DNA of 64,000 nt from Aulostomus chinensis (taxonomy: Eukaryota; Chordata; Actinopteri; Syngnathiformes; Aulostomidae). Of the stretch, positions 59,961 to 64,000 are shown in pieces. The notes beneath the pieces are model-generated. The model was not told the origin of the DNA, did not search any database, and saw nothing but the letters and a program-made list of their open reading frames with translations. How positions within the stretch are numbered: position 1 is the stretch's first letter; each line of letters begins with the position of its first letter. Both the position numbers and the translations under genes were made by a program. Location of the stretch: NCBI GenBank assembly GCA_037954235.1, contig JBBMOA010000002.1:8530009-8594008 (forward strand). Direction: 5' to 3'.

Positions 59961-60244
59961 TTGTTGAGTTCTTAGTGTCCCTAGAATGTTTTCTAAAATG
60001 GTAGTTTACTAAATGAAAATTACATTCATTAAATTTGTCTCACGTCTCACATGGTAATGTGGGATCAACATGATATGAATAAATATTGTTATTTTCCACA
60101 TCTCTAGAATGTTTGTCCATATAAATGCGCTTCTGTGTGAAGTCTAATTGAACTGGATACATTTCATTTAGGATGTAAATGTGTGAAACCTTCTTCCTTT
60201 GTTTGCTTTGTTTCTGAGTGTCTCCAGCAAACATGACTGATGCA

Positions 60245-60245
<1 letters not shown>

Positions 60246-60306
<61 letters not shown>
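60246..60306. repeat. (CA)n microsatellite
   Basis: About 30 CA units. Confidence 0.95.
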
Positions 60307-60309
<3 letters not shown>

Positions 60310-61098
60310 AGTCTCAACATCATATTTAAAATCCAAAGCGAGAAATCACAGCCAACTAAAGACAGAATGAAGGAAACATGAATCACTCATTTCAACAGAG
60401 ATAAAAGTCTTGCGCGCAAGGCCTGATGTTGCATCACTAATACACGGAAATGAGTAACGGGATGACTGGCACCTTCATGGTTTCCTGTGACATTGCTTTG
60501 TTTTTACTATAAACTATTCCCCCCTTCCACAAAACTATTAGTATAAAACCTGGCAACCTACACATCACAAGCTGGCCTTTTCAATGAATGACTGAGGTGC
60601 TGTTTATTTTCCAGCCAGTCTTTGTTTTGTAACTTTAAGCACCATGTCTGTCAGCCATAGTGTAATTATATGGAGACAGAGACACAGGAGGGGGGAGGCG
60701 CTGGAGACAGCCTTCTCTTTCAGCTGCTGTGAGCCACGACCAGTACAGCCTGAAGCTGCTCGCCCCTTGAACAGCAGCCAAGAGACTCTTCAACTCCCAT
60801 TTAACCCCTTAGATCACCCGAAGAGCTCCGCCACGCAGTTCACCCGGTGTCTCCCTCTGTTTGTTTCTGAAATCGTGCATGTTGGAACTTTTTAATTATA
60901 AGAATGGCACACCTAACTGGTTAAAGGTTGGCTCGTTATCGGTCTGATCAGCTTCAAAGCTTGTCATCTACATGTTTACTGCATTCTTTACTCAGTAATG
61001 TAAAAAAAAAAATGTTGTCACGTCAACATTTGTCTGAGTGACATCTGCAAAATTTAACAAGCAATTTTATGTTTTGCATTCAGTTGAGTGGAAACATG

Positions 61099-61099
<1 letters not shown>

Positions 61100-61152
<53 letters not shown>
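61100..61152. repeat. (TA)n microsatellite
   Basis: About 26 TA units followed by TACATACATA. Perfectly self-complementary, so it is cruciform-prone and liable to length errors in assembly. Confidence 0.95.
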
Positions 61153-61157
<5 letters not shown>

Positions 61158-64000
61158 CATATATAAATTAACTATCGTTAATTCTAAGGCAGCCTTGTGT
61201 TGGGGTTTGTTGGGAATTTTCCCTGCAACTGAATATCGAGTGCCAGTATCGTCATCATTTTTGCAGTACTTCCTGAGTTATATTTGACTACAGGATTTTT
61301 TTATTTTTTTTTTTGGCCAAATTGAAGGTTGCTGCTGACTGAAAATCTGTCATTTCTCTGATTCTGGCTCATTCACTGTCCGACGGTTGCAGGCACTGAC
61401 ACAGGTTGTACAAACCGCACTGATTAACTTCATAGATACTATTATTCTTGTAGAATTGGAACGGGTATTGCAGTTTTCTTCAATCGGAGATACTAATCAG
61501 CCTGGAGCTGAGACGAGGAGCCTCTTTTCCTCTCTTCTCCATCGAGTGACATCAGTGACCACAAAAAGCTCCACGCAACCTTTTCGCACGCCTTGAAACC
61601 TACAAACACCCTTTGATATACAAAATCAGTTCCACAACTTTTAATATTCATTTGAAGAAGAAAATGATAATATCTGGCCTCCAAAACCTTGAGGCCAGCA
61701 CAGTGAGTCAGCTGAAACCCCTCCAACAAAATAATGAAATATATCAAGTCTATCATCTTACTGTGTCTTCTTTGATTCGCCCCCTGGGGTCAGTGAAAAC
61801 TGCGATCATGCTTTAGCGAGATACAAAGAGGAAGCAAATGAAATTCAGAGCAAATGCAAAATGAACACAACATGCCCTGCTACAAATAGAATGTTTATCT
61901 TTTTAACAGTAAACTGCAGCTTTGCGTGATTTGCAAGTCTCATTTCCACATCATACCTCTCACTGTTGGCTCTGGCTTTGCTATTTTTGCGACAGACAAG
62001 AATAAATGACGGTGCAACAGACGATGCTTCGCTGCGGTTGCCAGCTTCAGCGTGTGAGAACAAGGGCAGAACGTCACCGCGGAGGAGAATCTTGTGTTCT
62101 TCATTTGTGAGCACGATGAGAAAAAGCGCAGAGAAAACTCTGGACACGAACAGAGAATGTTCAACTTTATCCGTCCGATCATGGGCACGGATCTAGACGC
62201 GCTTTGCCAGACACTGCAAACATTTGTTTTGTTCAAAGTTCCCAAAGACTGATTGTGTTTTGTGTAGTGTCATGTGGGAATGCTTCGTCTTTGTGGTTCC
62301 TGCAGTCCAGACCAACATGTCATTTTCATGCTTTATACATATTTTTGAAATGATACATTTTTGAAAACAATGACAAGTAAGACAAAGTGTACAACTTGTG
62401 TTTCAATAGTGGTCAGTGTAAATAACATGCCTCCTGGGCAGGGCCGCAACATCCAGACAATAGCCGAGGCCCGTTTCCAGAGACACACAGGATGTTTGAA
62501 TACTTTCATAGACTTTAATGTAATTCATTTTACAAAATACATAACAGAGAACAATTCTGCCCCCAGACCACACAATCAAGAGTAAAACCAACTCCCCTTC
62601 AGTTTTCAATTTGTTATTGTTCACAGATAAAAGGTTTCCTTTACAAAACTTGCATTAACCCAAAATACCACCAGGAAAAAAATCTCAGAGCAACCAATGT
62701 GTGACTGGCTTTTCTTTTTGAAGAGGTTGAAATGTTTTCCATATTGTGGGACTCTAAATGGATGCAGGAAATGCTGTCACTCCACTCGGCTCTCCAAACT
62801 TCCAGAATGAGGTTTTGGCTCTGGCAGATGCCAGTGCAGTAAATTCCAGTGCGGTGCCGACCCTGCTCAGGTTTCCTCCAGAGACTTCAGGAGTCTCCGC
62901 CCTCTCTTGATTCCTCAGCTTCTGATGGAAATGACTGCATTTTGCCTTCGTTGCAGGCGACTGTTTGCTAGTCTTGAGGTATTTGTCTTTCAAGGCAGTA
63001 CATGCCGCCGCTGAGGTCCTTCAACTGTTGAACCGGCGACCACTTCTCCCTTTGCTAACTCAGGACAAACACGCCTGAATCTGAACAGTCAGCTAGTTTA
63101 GCATAGGTGAACTGGAGTCAGTTGTAGCTGCAAGGAAAATATAACAGACAAACAATGGCAGATAAATGAGATGACAAGGTAAAACACAGCAAAGGCAGAG
63201 AAGTGAGGATAATGAGACCTGGAGGTGTGAGTCAGCCTGGCGGCGCTGTGCTGTAATTTAAGAATTAGTTGTAGCACCGGGCTGCATCTTTGACACGTCC
63301 CGTGCTAGAATAAGTGTAGGCAATACTTAAGACTGACAGCAGTCAGTGTGAAGAATTAGCCTCCAGCTTCATCCATGATAAACTGAACAACATTCTCAGA
63401 CGTTCAGAGATGTGACTGTGAAAAGGGGTTTGCAGCTCCAGAAATCTTGGATTAAAAGCATCTGAAGGAAGTTCACTCATTGAATTATTTAGAATTTTTG
63501 AGGCTGGAGTAGATGCTGGTGCTAGCATGCTAACATACCAACGCTGACCAGGAATAATGTCGACATTCACAAATTCTGCTGGCATGAGTACACCTGGTGG
63601 GTTTGTTAGTCATTAATCTGTCAACACCTCCTGATGATGGATTAAATGTCCAGAGATTTTGAAATGAACTGCATTTGTTTTTTTGTTTGTTTTTTTTTTG
63701 TCTGAATTGCTAAATGTTCTATATCACAACATTGTGTGTGTACACACAGTTTAAGCTATCAGTGTTATCTTTTGATAAAAGTGACAACATCAGAACAGAC
63801 AGGCAACCTGGAAAACGACCTGTTACCACAGTCAGACACATTTTAAGTTAGGAGCATGTTGAATGCTGAGCATTTTGCCTTGGCGGAGGCGTGCGCTCTC
63901 TTAGTGGCTATTTTTTTCTGCCTCTGTGCCGCCAGTAGCTTTGGGCCAGAGGCATTATGTTTTCAGGTTGTACGTGCCTCCAATTCCTATTGCCACCATC

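Larger units (their letters stand above)
51540..64000. other. Non-genic region downstream of smad6
   Basis: No exon with recognisable similarity was found on either strand. Identified contents are a solo LTR, a full-length SINE, two other dispersed repeats and several microsatellites, all listed separately. A minus-strand open frame at 51912-52130 with an alanine run (CAG tract at 51965-51981) is unresolved. The rest, for example 53200-55600, 57980-59670 and 61200-64000, is unassigned. Confidence 0.6.

Overview
This window is vertebrate nuclear DNA, almost certainly from a ray-finned (teleost) fish. It has three intron-containing genes with consensus GT-AG splice sites. It is extremely rich in (CA/GT)n microsatellites, and it carries several copies of a tRNA-like SINE and other dispersed repeats typical of teleost genomes. 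There are no operons, CRISPR arrays or prokaryotic signals.

Layout. 1-3949 holds no recognisable gene. 3950-10648 (minus strand) is slc39a1, a ZIP1 zinc importer with four coding exons and 300 residues. 10649-12246 is the divergent upstream region shared with the next gene; it contains a perfect CRE, a possible alternative first exon and a SINE. 12247-15252 (plus strand) is tmem208, an ER membrane protein of the SND targeting route, with six coding exons and 173 residues. 15253-30850 is a long intergenic region with a LINE remnant, a decayed DNA transposon, minisatellites and a terminal-inverted-repeat element set between two GT tracts. 31487-51222 (plus strand) is smad6, an inhibitory Smad with four coding exons, 506 residues and a 16.2 kb third intron. 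51540-64000 is non-genic as far as I can see; it contains a solo LTR with an intact target duplication, a full-length SINE and other repeats.

The three genes are not an obvious functional unit: a plasma-membrane zinc transporter, an ER targeting protein and a BMP/TGF-beta feedback inhibitor. The only visible regulatory relationship is the head-to-head arrangement of slc39a1 and tmem208. A palindromic Smad-binding site lies about 1.5 kb upstream of smad6 and would fit the known feedback induction of that gene.

The most interesting points are in smad6. The encoded protein is a divergent copy. The CtBP-type PLDLS motif is shortened to PLDS, a His/Gly-rich insert lies in MH2, and a 13-residue tail beyond the usual C-terminus is encoded by a CA-rich tract. 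I found no convincing new multi-gene system. All gene calls rest on exon-by-exon translation and family knowledge; no database search was run.
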